From: Labilibaculum filiforme
Lineage (GTDB): Bacteria > Bacteroidota > Bacteroidia > Bacteroidales > Marinifilaceae
Direction of reading: 5' to 3'
Length of the DNA stretch: 64,000 nt
Assembly: GCF_002843315.1 (NCBI RefSeq)
Contig: NZ_MVDD01000021.1
Location: forward strand, 1-64,000
Under the pieces are notes generated by a model that was given only the letters and a program-made list of their open reading frames with translations, was not told where the DNA came from and searched no databases. Below are positions 35,156-44,665 of this stretch, piece by piece; the first letter of the stretch is position 1, and each line of letters begins with the position of its first letter. A program made the position numbers and the translations under genes.

Positions 35156-36386
35156 TAACACGCGTATTGCTCACTTCCAGTATTTTGAAATTGAACTTTT
35201 CGATTCGAATTGTTTCATTATACTTAGGAATACTTTCGTAGGTATAAATAAGATATCCATTTAAGGTTTCAAAATCTTCCGAACCTGGTAAGTTAAGTTC
35301 ATATTTGTCATTTAGGTAATCTATTTCTAAACGGCCGGCAAGTATATATTCGGTATCCGATATTTTTTGTTCTTCCAAATCAATATCATCATGTTCGTCC
35401 TCAATTTCTCCAAAAATCTCTTCCATGATATCTTCAATGGTAACCATTCCTGCAGTACCACCAAATTCATCAACTACAATAGCAACACTTTTATGCTCCT
35501 GTGTAAAAAGATTTAGTAGTTTGTGTGCAGGCATTGTTTCTGGAACAATTATAATATTGGTTAAGCCAGACTTTATACTTTGAGGATTTTTAAAAATAAC
35601 GGAAGAATGCACGTAACCAACAATATTGTCGATGGAATCTTTGTAAATTAAAATTCTAGAGAATCCTGTTTCGATAAATCGTTGTGTAAGTTGGTCAATT
35701 TCTCCATTAATTTCCATCGCCTCAATTTCGTTTCGAGGCACAATGCATTCTCGTAATTTCACTTTCGAGAAATCAAGAGCATTTCTAAATATTTTTATAT
35801 CATGTCGATCGTCATCGGAAATAGTCTGGGCATCTTGTCCTTCCTGAACCAAATGATCAAGGTCTACCTTGCCAAATGCTTGCGATTCTTCCTCTTCGGT
35901 AATGATTGTTTTAAAAACTTTACGGATAATGTTTTTTGATAAGAAGATGGTAAAGGAGGTAATCGGATAAAAAAGAATGTAAAAGAACATCACCGGAAGG
36001 GCAAACAGGTTTAAAGCCATGTTTGGATTAATCCGAAAAAGGGTTTTTGGAATAAATTCTGCAGTTACTAGAATTAGTATGGTCGAAATAAATGTTTGTA
36101 TTGCTAATATTAGCGACTCGGTATCAACAAACAGAGCAATAGAGGGTTCCAATAATTTAGCCATAAGAATACCATATACTACAAGAGCAATGTTATTTCC
36201 AACAAGCATTGTACTAATGTAATAACCCGGATTCTGAGCGAATATAGATAGGACTTTTGCCGAAGCGGTGTTTTTATTTCGGTCCAGTTCCATCCGTAAC
36301 TTGTTTGCAGCAATAAAAGCAATTTCCATTCCTGAGAAAAATGCCGATAAGGCCAACATGATAAAAATGATGATCAGGTCATTCAT
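35130..36386 (-). CDS. CorC/HlyC-like transporter-associated protein (CNNM-CBS, possibly GldE-like)
   Basis: A 418-residue inner-membrane protein. An N-terminal CNNM/DUF21 domain with about four transmembrane helices (Ser-Ala-Phe-Phe-Ser-Gly-Met-Glu-Ile-Ala at about 14-23) is followed by a CBS pair (about 205-330; Val-Asp-Glu-Phe-Gly-Gly-Thr-Ala-Gly-Met-Val-Thr at its end) and a CorC_HlyC C-terminal domain. Family members are tied to magnesium or cobalt export; in gliding Bacteroidota the related GldE is named for motility. No other gld gene is present here, so the neutral name is used. Stop of the small membrane protein and this ATG are adjacent, so they are coupled. Confidence 0.87.
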   Translation of the reverse strand: MNDLIIIFIMLALSAFFSGMEIAFIAANKLRMELDRNKNTASAKVLSIFAQNPGYYISTMLVGNNIALVVYGILMAKLLEPSIALFVDTESLILAIQTFISTILILVTAEFIPKTLFRINPNMALNLFALPVMFFYILFYPITSFTIFLSKNIIRKVFKTIITEEEESQAFGKVDLDHLVQEGQDAQTISDDDRHDIKIFRNALDFSKVKLRECIVPRNEIEAMEINGEIDQLTQRFIETGFSRILIYKDSIDNIVGYVHSSVIFKNPQSIKSGLTNIIIVPETMPAHKLLNLFTQEHKSVAIVVDEFGGTAGMVTIEDIMEEIFGEIEDEHDDIDLEEQKISDTEYILAGRLEIDYLNDKYELNLPGSEDFETLNGYLIYTYESIPKYNETIRIEKFNFKILEVSNTRVIKTRLTIL

Positions 36387-36590
36387 TTATTTCGGGGCTT
36401 GATTTTTTTCCTGTATTTTTCGCATGTATCTTCTCCCAATATACATCAAACCAGCTATGCCGGCAATAACGTATAGTAAAATGCTTTCGGTAAAACCATA
36501 ATCCATGGTTTTATGAATTGCTGCAAGTAAGCCAACAATCATAACTAGTAACCAAATAATTTCTAAAATAAAAGGGAGTTTTTGTTTCAT
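36387..36590 (-). CDS. Small two-helix membrane protein
   Basis: A 67-residue protein with two predicted transmembrane helices (about 7-25 and 34-51), then a Tyr-Ile-Gly-Arg-Arg-Tyr-Met-Arg-Lys positive tail. The positive-inside rule suggests the tail is cytoplasmic. It directly abuts the CorC-like gene downstream, and lptC lies 41 bases upstream on the same strand, so it is part of the block. No function can be assigned, but its regular topology, A-rich leader and tight packing make it a real gene. Confidence 0.75.
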   Translation of the reverse strand: MKQKLPFILEIIWLLVMIVGLLAAIHKTMDYGFTESILLYVIAGIAGLMYIGRRYMRKIQEKNQAPK

Positions 36591-36631
36591 GCGTTTGATG
36601 ATTTTAGATGCAATATAATACGATTTTATTT

Positions 36632-37201
36632 TTATTGTTCTGTTTCATCGTTTAAATATACTTCTCCGGTAACTTTTTTAAGGGTAATTTTGTTCATTTT
36701 ATCATCAGAAGAAAAACCTATTCCTTCTAAAACTTGACCGTCGTCGGTAGTGATTCTAACGTATTGATCTGAATAAATAAGGCCTTTGCCTTGATCCCAA
36801 AACATCAATTCGGTATTTATGTTTTTTCCATCGTCGCTAATTGCAACTACTTTATTTCTTAATTCCCATAGTTGGTCTGAAATTAAGTGTTTGGCATAGT
36901 TTGCTTCAATTTGTCCTGCTATGCTACCATCTTTATCGTAGGAAGTAATTCTTCCTCCTTTTGGGAAATCCTGATATTCAGAATCCTCTGTTTTTACCTC
37001 CAAAAATTCAAGGGCAAATGCACGACTTTTGATTCGGGTGGAATCGGTGAAAATAAATTCGACATTCTTGCCTGAACGTTCTGGTGCTTTTTCATTGCTT
37101 GTAATACTTTGTACTTCTTTAATACTGTTTTCACAAGACAAAAGCATTGCAATCCCAGAAAGGATTACAATGCTTTTAATAATATTGTTGGTATTTTTCA
37201 A
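36632..37201 (-). CDS. lptC: LPS export protein LptC, lipoprotein-like
   Basis: A 189-residue protein with an N-terminal signal and lipobox-like Leu-Leu-Ser-Cys (Cys about 23), followed by an OstA/LptC beta-jellyroll (Asp-Phe-Pro-Lys-Gly-Gly-Arg-Ile-Thr-Ser-Tyr-Asp-Lys-Asp-Gly and Leu-Ile-Tyr-Ser-Asp-Gln-Tyr-Val-Arg-Ile). LptC bridges the LptBFG ABC transporter to LptA in the periplasm to carry lipopolysaccharide outward. A Cys-anchored form rather than a transmembrane anchor is common in this phylum. It is 4 bases downstream of the TPR gene, which is typical of Bacteroidales lptC loci. Confidence 0.85.
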   Translation of the reverse strand: MKNTNNIIKSIVILSGIAMLLSCENSIKEVQSITSNEKAPERSGKNVEFIFTDSTRIKSRAFALEFLEVKTEDSEYQDFPKGGRITSYDKDGSIAGQIEANYAKHLISDQLWELRNKVVAISDDGKNINTELMFWDQGKGLIYSDQYVRITTDDGQVLEGIGFSSDDKMNKITLKKVTGEVYLNDETEQ

Positions 37202-37205
37202 TGTT

Positions 37206-38543
37206 CTATTCTGTTAATCTTGCTTTGGTTGATTCGTTAATCCAGTCACCAACTTTGTAAGTATCACCTTCTTTAACTCCTTCAAAAAATGCTTCTTCTT
37301 TGCGAGGAAAATACTGAGAATAAGTATTAATTAATTCGCGAGCTTCTTCTGAACAATCAGGATCCATAGCTTTTGCTTTTAAGAATTTATCAACAGCTAC
37401 CCAGTAAACAGATTGCTTTTCAAGTGCCGATGTTCCGTAGTTTTTGCTGTATGCAGCATAAGCTTTACCAATCAACAAGTAAGGTTGTCCCCAATTAGCT
37501 CTAAAACCAGCAGCTTTTAATGCATTCGATTTAGCATTACTATATTGTCCCTGCATTAAAAGGATAGTAGCTAATTTGAAATGAAGATCTGCTTTAATAT
37601 CAGCTTCTTTCTCCAACTCGATTGATTTTACTAAATATTCTTTACTCTTATCAAATTCTTTTTTCTTGATAAACATTTTTGCCAGGTTGTGTGCAGCATC
37701 AGCAGTTGGATCTAGTTCGTATTTTCTTTCTGCAACTTCAGCATACAAAGCTCCATCTTCACATTCCTGACGATTTAGCATTCTTAAAATTTTATTAATA
37801 AGAACTAAGTCATCGTGATTAGCATGGAATTTAGGAGTAAAGATATTACTCAAAGTTTCACAATCAGCAACACCAGCTGCGAAGAAAATTTGCTCCACAT
37901 TTAATCTTGCATTGTTGATATTATCTTTTTTAGCTGGATCTGTTTCCGCATCCATTTGCTTCTTAGCCATATCCATGAAAAGAAGGTAGTTGTCGATTAC
38001 TTCTTCCGCTTCAATTTGATTGTTTTGTACCAAAACTTTCGATGCTTCCATTGTGTTTGCAATTACTTTGGCTTCAGCATCTAATCCTTGCATTTTAATA
38101 GATTTCTGCATGATAGCATATGCTTCTTTAACCGCAGGAACATCATTTGGCTTATACTGAAATAAGTCGCCACCTTTACGTCCAAGAATCCAGCCTGTAT
38201 TGTATTTACGATCGGTACCAAAATATTTAATTCGGTTATCGTAAACCATCATTAAGGTATCGATATATTTTTCATTCTTAGTAGAACGGTATAAACCTTC
38301 CATTATTTTCACACCATTTATATAAGTGGATTTTTGGTAGGCAGGAGCATTTTTATAAACGTATCTCCATCCCTTAAGGGCATCTTTGTAATTTCCTTGC
38401 TTTACCATTTCTATGTAAAGAGATGCGTTCAAAATTGTTTGCGCACTATCCAATCCATATTTTGATTCCAAAGTCTGAGCTTCCGCCTTAAACAAACCCG
38501 AAAACAAAAGAGCCATTGTTACAATTAAAAGTCTTGTCTTCAT
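37206..38543 (-). CDS. Periplasmic tetratricopeptide-repeat protein
   Basis: A 445-residue exported protein (signal peptide ending Ala-Glu-Ala-Gln, about residues 1-23 from the chosen ATG). The mature part is helical with several TPR units, clearest at about 285-345 (Asp-Ala-Ala-His-Asn-Leu-Ala-Lys-Met-Phe and Lys-Leu-Ala-Thr-Ile-Leu-Leu-Met-Gln-Gly). TPR arrays mediate protein-protein contacts. Its position between coaX and lptC is a recurring arrangement in Bacteroidales, but its function is not established. An in-frame ATG eight codons upstream is rejected because the sequence before Met-Lys-Thr-Arg-Leu-Leu-Ile would disrupt the signal peptide. Confidence 0.85.
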   Translation of the reverse strand: MKTRLLIVTMALLFSGLFKAEAQTLESKYGLDSAQTILNASLYIEMVKQGNYKDALKGWRYVYKNAPAYQKSTYINGVKIMEGLYRSTKNEKYIDTLMMVYDNRIKYFGTDRKYNTGWILGRKGGDLFQYKPNDVPAVKEAYAIMQKSIKMQGLDAEAKVIANTMEASKVLVQNNQIEAEEVIDNYLLFMDMAKKQMDAETDPAKKDNINNARLNVEQIFFAAGVADCETLSNIFTPKFHANHDDLVLINKILRMLNRQECEDGALYAEVAERKYELDPTADAAHNLAKMFIKKKEFDKSKEYLVKSIELEKEADIKADLHFKLATILLMQGQYSNAKSNALKAAGFRANWGQPYLLIGKAYAAYSKNYGTSALEKQSVYWVAVDKFLKAKAMDPDCSEEARELINTYSQYFPRKEEAFFEGVKEGDTYKVGDWINESTKARLTE

Positions 38544-38794
38544 ATCACTATTTTTTTTTATAATCAAGTTATCTTTTATTTCAAAACCAAAATTATTATT
38601 CCTATTTCCCGATCGAAATCCTATTTATTTTAATCAGGGTCTAAATATAACGAAAGTTTTAGTTTTGTCGGAACTAAAACTGCAAAACTCATACCAAAAA
38701 ATAGTACAAGCTTGAAATTTGTTTGAAACATCCTTATTTTGGAGGTCTTTGCAAAACTATAAATAAAAAATAAAGTTGCAAAAAATACTCCTTA

Positions 38795-39532
38795 TTAAGA
38801 GTGATTCAATAAATTAAATTCCAATATCTTATTCAAACCGGTTAACACAATTTCGGGATGAAAATTAACTTTATTATCGAGCAAATTTTTTAAAAAATGA
38901 GCGTCGCCTCCAGTAATTATAATTTGTAAATCAGAATGCATCATTTTTAGTTTATTAATATAGGCATCAATTTCAAATATCAAGCCATTTTGAACGCCTG
39001 ATACTATTGCATCATCGGTGTTTTTACCTATTAAATGGAATGTTTCATTTCTCGACAATTCGGGTAAGTTCTGAGTAAAAGTATGTAAAGCTTTAAATCT
39101 CATTTTTAATCCGGGCGAGATACATCCTCCTAAATATTGGGCTTTGCTGTTTACAAAATCGAAAGTGATAGCGGTTCCGGCATCAATAACTAAAAGGTTA
39201 TTTTTTGGGTATAAGGCAAACGCACCAGCACAGGCTGCCAAGCGATCGTAGCCCAGTGTACTTTTCGATTCGTATAAGTTTTCGAGCGGAGTTTCAATTT
39301 TGGAATTGAAAAAAAGAACTACGTTCCCAGCTAATTTTAATTCAGAAATTAATTCTTCAGGATATTTTCTTACCGAAGAAATAATAATAGGAGGTATCGT
39401 TTCGCATTTCGAAACTAAGTTCGAAATGAATTCCAATTCTCCTGAATTCGAATTTTCAAGCCTAACTAATTGATTGTTTTCAAAGAAGCCGGCCTTTATT
39501 TGCGTGTTGCCTATATCTACTATTAAATTCAA
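38795..39532 (-). CDS. coaX: Type III pantothenate kinase
   Basis: A 245-residue CoaX that phosphorylates pantothenate, the first step of coenzyme A synthesis, without feedback inhibition by CoA. ASKHA-fold motifs are Val-Asp-Ile-Gly-Asn-Thr (residues 5-10), Gly-Tyr-Asp-Arg-Leu-Ala-Ala (about 98) and Val-Ile-Asp-Ala-Gly-Thr-Ala (about 119). First gene of the minus-strand envelope block. The gap to the TPR gene is about 250 bases, so the downstream genes may have their own promoter there. Confidence 0.93.
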   Translation of the reverse strand: MNLIVDIGNTQIKAGFFENNQLVRLENSNSGELEFISNLVSKCETIPPIIISSVRKYPEELISELKLAGNVVLFFNSKIETPLENLYESKSTLGYDRLAACAGAFALYPKNNLLVIDAGTAITFDFVNSKAQYLGGCISPGLKMRFKALHTFTQNLPELSRNETFHLIGKNTDDAIVSGVQNGLIFEIDAYINKLKMMHSDLQIIITGGDAHFLKNLLDNKVNFHPEIVLTGLNKILEFNLLNHS

Positions 39533-39736
39533 AAGTGTTGGATTGAAGGTAAATTATTGTAAATGTCTTGTAAAATCGCATAAAATTAGTAAACTTTAGG
39601 CATATTAATCTAGAGGTAGAAAGGTTTTTTATATTCGTTTTAAATAAGAAGCTTTTATTTGTAGGAATTCCAAATAAATGAAGGCGTACTCATTACAAGC
39701 TAGGTTAAAGTCGTTTATACATTCAATTTATAATTG

Positions 39737-40849
39737 ATGAAGAAAAAAATTTTAATTGTTGAGGATGACAGTTTAATATCGACCATCTTTCGGATGTTCC
39801 TTAAAGAGTTGGGATATGATCTTATTGGAATTGTTGAAGACGGAAAAGAAGCTATTCGAATATGCGAAAAAACGAAGCCGGATATTATTTTGATGGATGT
39901 GCACCTAGGAGGCGATTTAGATGGTATTCAAACGACCGAATTAATCAAAACAAAATTTGATATTCCGGTAATATTTCTTTCCAGCGACACCGAAGAGAGT
40001 ACTATTCAAAGAGTTATAAATATTCATTCTTATGGGTATTTGGTAAAACCAATTGACAAAAAGGAGCTTGGTATTTCTATAGAGTTGGCTTTTTATAAGC
40101 ATCAATTCGATTTGGATCAGAAAATGCGGGAACAACGTTTTCGAAATTTTATTACCGATTCTCCCGAAGCTATTATAGTAATTAATGAAAATGGTTTAAT
40201 TGAGTACTTAAATTGTTTGGGATTGAAATTATTCAAAACCGCCTATATTGAGGATTTAATGGGTTTACCATTGTTATCGTTTGTGGCCGATGATTATTCT
40301 GCAATTTTTAAAGAGAGATTAGAGAATTCACTAACTCTAGAAACGGGAATAGCCTATACGCATCTTAAATTGAAAAGCATACATGGCGATTTAATTGATG
40401 TTGGTTTAACAGGTGCGCAAATAGAATTTAATGGGAAGAAAAATCTACAATTAATTGTTCGAGATATCACCCAAGAGTTTGCATACCGTCAATTATTAGC
40501 CGAAAAAGCAAATATCATTAATAATTTTAATGATGGGGTGGTTACTTTCGATTTGGAAGGGAATGTGAAATCGTGGAACCGGGCATGTGAGCGAATTTTT
40601 GGGGTTACCGAAGCCAAAACTATTGGAAAAGCTTATGCTTCTCTTTTTGTTTACGAAGCGCAAAAATCGTTTGCCGAAGATATTTTAATTCCGGTTGAAA
40701 AAAGCGGGAAATATGAAACCGATTTCACATTAGAGTTTTTGGAGAAAAAGACAGATGTGAAACTAATTGCTAATTTGCTTAAAAATGAAAAAGGGGAGGA
40801 TACTGGTGTAGTATGTTACATACGGGATCAATTCTGTTCTCAAAAATAA
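39737..40849 (+). CDS. Response regulator receiver protein with two PAS domains
   Basis: A 370-residue cytoplasmic protein from the ATG at 39737 (a TTG one codon earlier also fits). The receiver (about 1-120) has the acidic pair Glu9-Asp10-Asp11, phospho-acceptor Asp54 in Ile-Leu-Met-Asp-Val-His-Leu, and Leu-Val-Lys-Pro near 105. Two PAS domains follow (about 135-255 and 260-370; Ile-Glu-Tyr-Leu-Asn-Cys and Val-Lys-Ser-Trp-Asn-Arg-Ala-Cys-Glu-Arg-Ile-Phe-Gly). There is no histidine-kinase, GGDEF or DNA-binding output domain, and the protein ends right after PAS2. It probably relays by protein contact with a kinase elsewhere. Confidence 0.88.
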   Translation: MKKKILIVEDDSLISTIFRMFLKELGYDLIGIVEDGKEAIRICEKTKPDIILMDVHLGGDLDGIQTTELIKTKFDIPVIFLSSDTEESTIQRVINIHSYGYLVKPIDKKELGISIELAFYKHQFDLDQKMREQRFRNFITDSPEAIIVINENGLIEYLNCLGLKLFKTAYIEDLMGLPLLSFVADDYSAIFKERLENSLTLETGIAYTHLKLKSIHGDLIDVGLTGAQIEFNGKKNLQLIVRDITQEFAYRQLLAEKANIINNFNDGVVTFDLEGNVKSWNRACERIFGVTEAKTIGKAYASLFVYEAQKSFAEDILIPVEKSGKYETDFTLEFLEKKTDVKLIANLLKNEKGEDTGVVCYIRDQFCSQK

Positions 40850-40876
40850 ACTCCGACCAAAATATGGATCGGAGTT
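40849..40876. terminator. Bidirectional terminator between the receiver-PAS gene and mfd
   Basis: AACTCCGA-CC (40849-40858) pairs with GG-A-TCGGAGTT (40866-40876). It lies between two convergent genes, immediately past both stop codons. Confidence 0.75.
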
Positions 40877-40882
40877 ATATGA

Positions 40883-43800
40883 TTAGATATTATTCATTAG
40901 AGCCAGTATTTCGCTGGCTTTTTTAATGTTCTTTATTTTTTCGAAACTAAGACTTAATCGGTTTTTCGACTCTTTCATTTTGCAGGGAACAACTTGTGTT
41001 TGTAAAAATTGTAACACTTTACTGAATTGTGCCGATTTATAGAAAGCAGAATCCTGATCAGCAATAAAATACAGCACAAGTTTTCCATTTTTTAAAATAA
41101 GCTTTTCAATTCCTAAATCTAACGAAATCCAGCGCAAGCGAACTACATTTAAGAGTTCGATACATTGTTCGGGTAATTCTCCAAAACGATCTTTTAACTG
41201 AGATTCAAACGTATTAATTTCTTCTTCAGTTTCAATATTATCCAATTCGCGATACAAACGAATTCTTTCTGAAATGCTTTCTACATATTTTTCAGGGAAA
41301 AGAATTTCCAAGTCGGTATCTATTTGGCATTCGCTAATAAATCGTAGTACATTTTTGCCTTCCGGTTTCTTTTCATCTTTAAACACATCTTTAAATTCGT
41401 TTTCTTTTAATTCCAGAAGCGCTTCATTTAAAATTTTGTGATAGGTTTCGTATCCTATATCAGCAATAAAACCACTTTGTTCGCCACCAAGCAGATTGCC
41501 AGCTCCTCGAATATCCAAATCTTGCATGGCAATATTAAAACCACTTCCTAATTCGGAGAAATTTTCGATGGCAGTTAATCTCTGACGAGCTTCCTGAGTC
41601 ATGGAATCGTGAGGAGGAGTAAGTAAATAGCAAAATGCTTTCTTGTTCGATCGACCAACACGGCCTCTTAGCTGGTGCAGTTCGCTCAAACCAAAATTCT
41701 GACCGTTATTAATAATGATTGTATTTGCATTGGGAATGTCTAAACCCGATTCAATAATGGTTGTTGCAATGAGAACATCAAAATCGCCACGAATAAAATC
41801 GAGCATGATTTTTTCTAGTTTTGGTCCCTCCATTTGTCCGTGAGCAACTACCGTGGATACGCCAGGAACGGTTCTCTGAATCATTGCCTCTACATCTTTG
41901 ATATTTTGAACCCTGTTGTGAATAAAGAAAACTTGTCCGTTTCGTTCCACTTCGTAGGTAATTGCTTCGCGAATAATGTCTTCGTTAAAATTATGAATTT
42001 CGGTTACAATCGGATACCGATTTGGTGGTGGCGTATTAATAATAGACAAATCTCTTGCTCCTAATAAGGAAAACTGCAGGGTTCGTGGAATTGGTGTAGC
42101 CGTTAAGGTTAAGGTGTCCACATTTACTTTAAACTGTTTTAGTTTCTCTTTTACAGCTACGCCAAACTTTTGTTCTTCATCGATAATGAGTAAACCTAGG
42201 TCTTTAAATTCAACATCTTTGCCAATAATTCGGTGTGTACCAATAATGATATCGGTTTGTCCGGCTTTTAAATTTTTCAGAATCTGTTTCTGATCTTTGG
42301 AGGTTCTCATGCGACTGATATAATCTACCGTGCATGGGAAATTTTTTAATCGATCGTTAAAAGTCTTAAAATGCTGAAAGGCCAATATGGTGGTGGGTAC
42401 CAAAATAGCAACTTGTTTATTGTCGGCAACTGCCTTAAAAGCAGCGCGGATAGCAATTTCGGTTTTTCCGAAACCAACATCGCCGCATACTAGTCGATCC
42501 ATTGGGTAGGGCGATTCCATGCCTTCTTTGGTGGCAACCGTTGCTTTTACCTGATCGGGAGTATCCTCATAAATAAAGGAAGCTTCTAATTCTTGTTGCA
42601 TGTAGGTGTCGGGACTGAATGCAAAGCCTTTTTCGGCTTTTCGTTTGGCATAAAGGGCAATTAATTCTTTGGCAATATCTTTTACCTTGCCTTTGGTTTT
42701 ATCCTTTAGTTTTTGCCAGGTGCCATTGCCTAATTTGTATATTTTTGGCGAAGATCCGTCTTTGCCTTTGTATTTTGAAATTTTGTGTAACGAGTGCAAA
42801 CTTACATACAGAATGTCATTATCCTTGTAAACTAAGCGAATAACTTCTTGCTGTTTTCCGTTTACATCGATTAGATGTAAACCGCCAAATCGTCCAATTC
42901 CATGATCGGAATGAACAATGTAATCGCCCGGATGCAGCTGATTAATCTCTTTTAAGCTTACCGTTTCTTTGGCTTTATGAACCGTAGCGTTTTTTAGCTG
43001 AAACTTGTGGTAACGATCAAAAATCTGATGATCGGTAAAGATAGAGATTCTGAGGTCTTTATCCGAAAAGCCTTCGTGAATGGTATGATTTACATCCTGA
43101 AACTCTACTTCAATGCCTTGATCTTCGAAAATCTGATGAATTCTTTCGATTTGTTTCGCATTGTCGGAAAGGACATAATTCGATTCTGCTTTGGCGTTGT
43201 TGTTTAGTAAATGTTGTCCGAGTAATTTAAAATTTTTATTGAATGCTGGTTGTGGACTTTGGCTAAATTGCACCTCTTCCTGAGCCGCAAAAAAGAATTT
43301 CTGGCCGAACTCTAAGGTCGAAAAACTAGTTAATTGATTCAAAAATTCTTTGCTGTCTATCAGATAATCTTTTGTAGAAACCGAATCTTCGCCCAATTGT
43401 AAGTACGGCACTTTTTCGAGTGTGCTTTCATAAATGGATTGAATTCGATCGCAGGAAAACTGAAGGTTTTTGCACCAAAAAGTGGCCGTTTCAGGTACAA
43501 AAGATAGAAATGATATTCGCGAATCTTTCAGCAGACTTTCCTGAATGTTTGGTATGATATCAACGGTATTCAGTTTTTCTATCGAAAGTTGATTTTCCAC
43601 ATTAAACATTCGAATAGAATCTACTTCTTCACCAAAGAAATCGATTCGAAATGGGTATTCATCCGAAAAGGAAAAAATATCAATAATGCTTCCGCGGATA
43701 GAATACTGACCCGGTTCCACAACAAAATCGGCTCGTTCAAATTCATAATCGATTAAAACTTCTTCTACAAATTCGGGCGAAAGCTTCTCTCCTACGGTAA

Positions 43801-44233
43801 TACTAAGCGTGTTTTCTTCTAATTGTGCTTTGCTAATTACTTTTTCGACTATGGCTTCGGGAAAAGTAATAATAAAAGTAGGATGCTTTTCGGATTTTAA
43901 ACGGTTCAGACATTCGGCTCGAAGAATAATATTCGAACTATCGGTTTTTTCGTACTGAACAGAACGTTTAAAGGTGGATGGAAAAAACAAAACGGTATTG
44001 TCATCCAATAAATTACACAAATCATTGTAAAAATAAGCAGCCTCTTCCTTATCGTTAAAAAGTAAAATATGAGGATGCTTGCCCGGTTCCAGTCCTGCAA
44101 GCAATAAGGGAAGCGAAGAACCAACCAAACCTTTTAGGTGAAGCTGAAACTTGTCCTTTTGTTGCAAGTATTTTTCGATGCTGTATCGAGCAGGATGCTC
44201 GGAGAATATTTGTATAAGCTGCTTTAGTTCCAA
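40883..44233 (-). CDS. mfd: Transcription-repair coupling factor Mfd
   Basis: A 1116-residue SF2 translocase that removes stalled RNA polymerase and recruits UvrA. Order: UvrB-homology N-terminal part, the RNA-polymerase-interaction domain (Gly-Asp-Tyr-Ile-Val-His-Ser-Asp-His-Gly-Ile-Gly-Arg at about 440), the ATPase with Gly-Phe-Gly-Lys-Thr-Glu near 585 and Asp-Glu-Glu-Gln Walker B, Gln-Leu-Arg-Gly-Arg-Val-Gly-Arg-Ser helicase motif VI, and a C-terminal TRCF regulatory domain. Length and motif set are normal. The gene is monocistronic, convergent with the receiver-PAS gene. Confidence 0.96.
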   Translation of the reverse strand: MELKQLIQIFSEHPARYSIEKYLQQKDKFQLHLKGLVGSSLPLLLAGLEPGKHPHILLFNDKEEAAYFYNDLCNLLDDNTVLFFPSTFKRSVQYEKTDSSNIILRAECLNRLKSEKHPTFIITFPEAIVEKVISKAQLEENTLSITVGEKLSPEFVEEVLIDYEFERADFVVEPGQYSIRGSIIDIFSFSDEYPFRIDFFGEEVDSIRMFNVENQLSIEKLNTVDIIPNIQESLLKDSRISFLSFVPETATFWCKNLQFSCDRIQSIYESTLEKVPYLQLGEDSVSTKDYLIDSKEFLNQLTSFSTLEFGQKFFFAAQEEVQFSQSPQPAFNKNFKLLGQHLLNNNAKAESNYVLSDNAKQIERIHQIFEDQGIEVEFQDVNHTIHEGFSDKDLRISIFTDHQIFDRYHKFQLKNATVHKAKETVSLKEINQLHPGDYIVHSDHGIGRFGGLHLIDVNGKQQEVIRLVYKDNDILYVSLHSLHKISKYKGKDGSSPKIYKLGNGTWQKLKDKTKGKVKDIAKELIALYAKRKAEKGFAFSPDTYMQQELEASFIYEDTPDQVKATVATKEGMESPYPMDRLVCGDVGFGKTEIAIRAAFKAVADNKQVAILVPTTILAFQHFKTFNDRLKNFPCTVDYISRMRTSKDQKQILKNLKAGQTDIIIGTHRIIGKDVEFKDLGLLIIDEEQKFGVAVKEKLKQFKVNVDTLTLTATPIPRTLQFSLLGARDLSIINTPPPNRYPIVTEIHNFNEDIIREAITYEVERNGQVFFIHNRVQNIKDVEAMIQRTVPGVSTVVAHGQMEGPKLEKIMLDFIRGDFDVLIATTIIESGLDIPNANTIIINNGQNFGLSELHQLRGRVGRSNKKAFCYLLTPPHDSMTQEARQRLTAIENFSELGSGFNIAMQDLDIRGAGNLLGGEQSGFIADIGYETYHKILNEALLELKENEFKDVFKDEKKPEGKNVLRFISECQIDTDLEILFPEKYVESISERIRLYRELDNIETEEEINTFESQLKDRFGELPEQCIELLNVVRLRWISLDLGIEKLILKNGKLVLYFIADQDSAFYKSAQFSKVLQFLQTQVVPCKMKESKNRLSLSFEKIKNIKKASEILALMNNI

Positions 44234-44665
44234 AACTCTTGTCCTTTTATTTATTGAGTCGCAAATTTAGGGAAAATATTTTAGGGAGAAGGTAAAAGGG
44301 GAAAGGATCAGGAAACAAGCTATTGTTAATTCTTATTTAGGCATTTTAGAAGTAAGAATAGGGATTCAAATAATTTTAATGAATGTTACGCAATTAATAT
44401 TTCGATTATGATTTTAACGATTGTTTTATGTGTATAAATGCTATGCCGAGGAGGTAAGTTGATGACTATAAGGGGGAGAGGTTATTGTTTATTTTAATAA
44501 ATAATAGTATTTGATGTGCGATTCACAATGTTTTGTTAAATTTACAGTGTGATCATAAAAAATAATACTCTAGAATAGGATTGCGCTTGGCTTGTGTGGT
44601 AGCATTGAGAGGTGAATGGTCTTATGTTTATTTTAAAGACATATAAAAATACAAATATTATAAGA
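44234..44665. other. Intergenic region upstream of the unrecognised gene cluster
   Basis: No gene, repeat or clear promoter was recognised. It is markedly AT-rich and marks the transition from conserved housekeeping genes (mfd) to lineage-specific ones. Confidence 0.4.
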
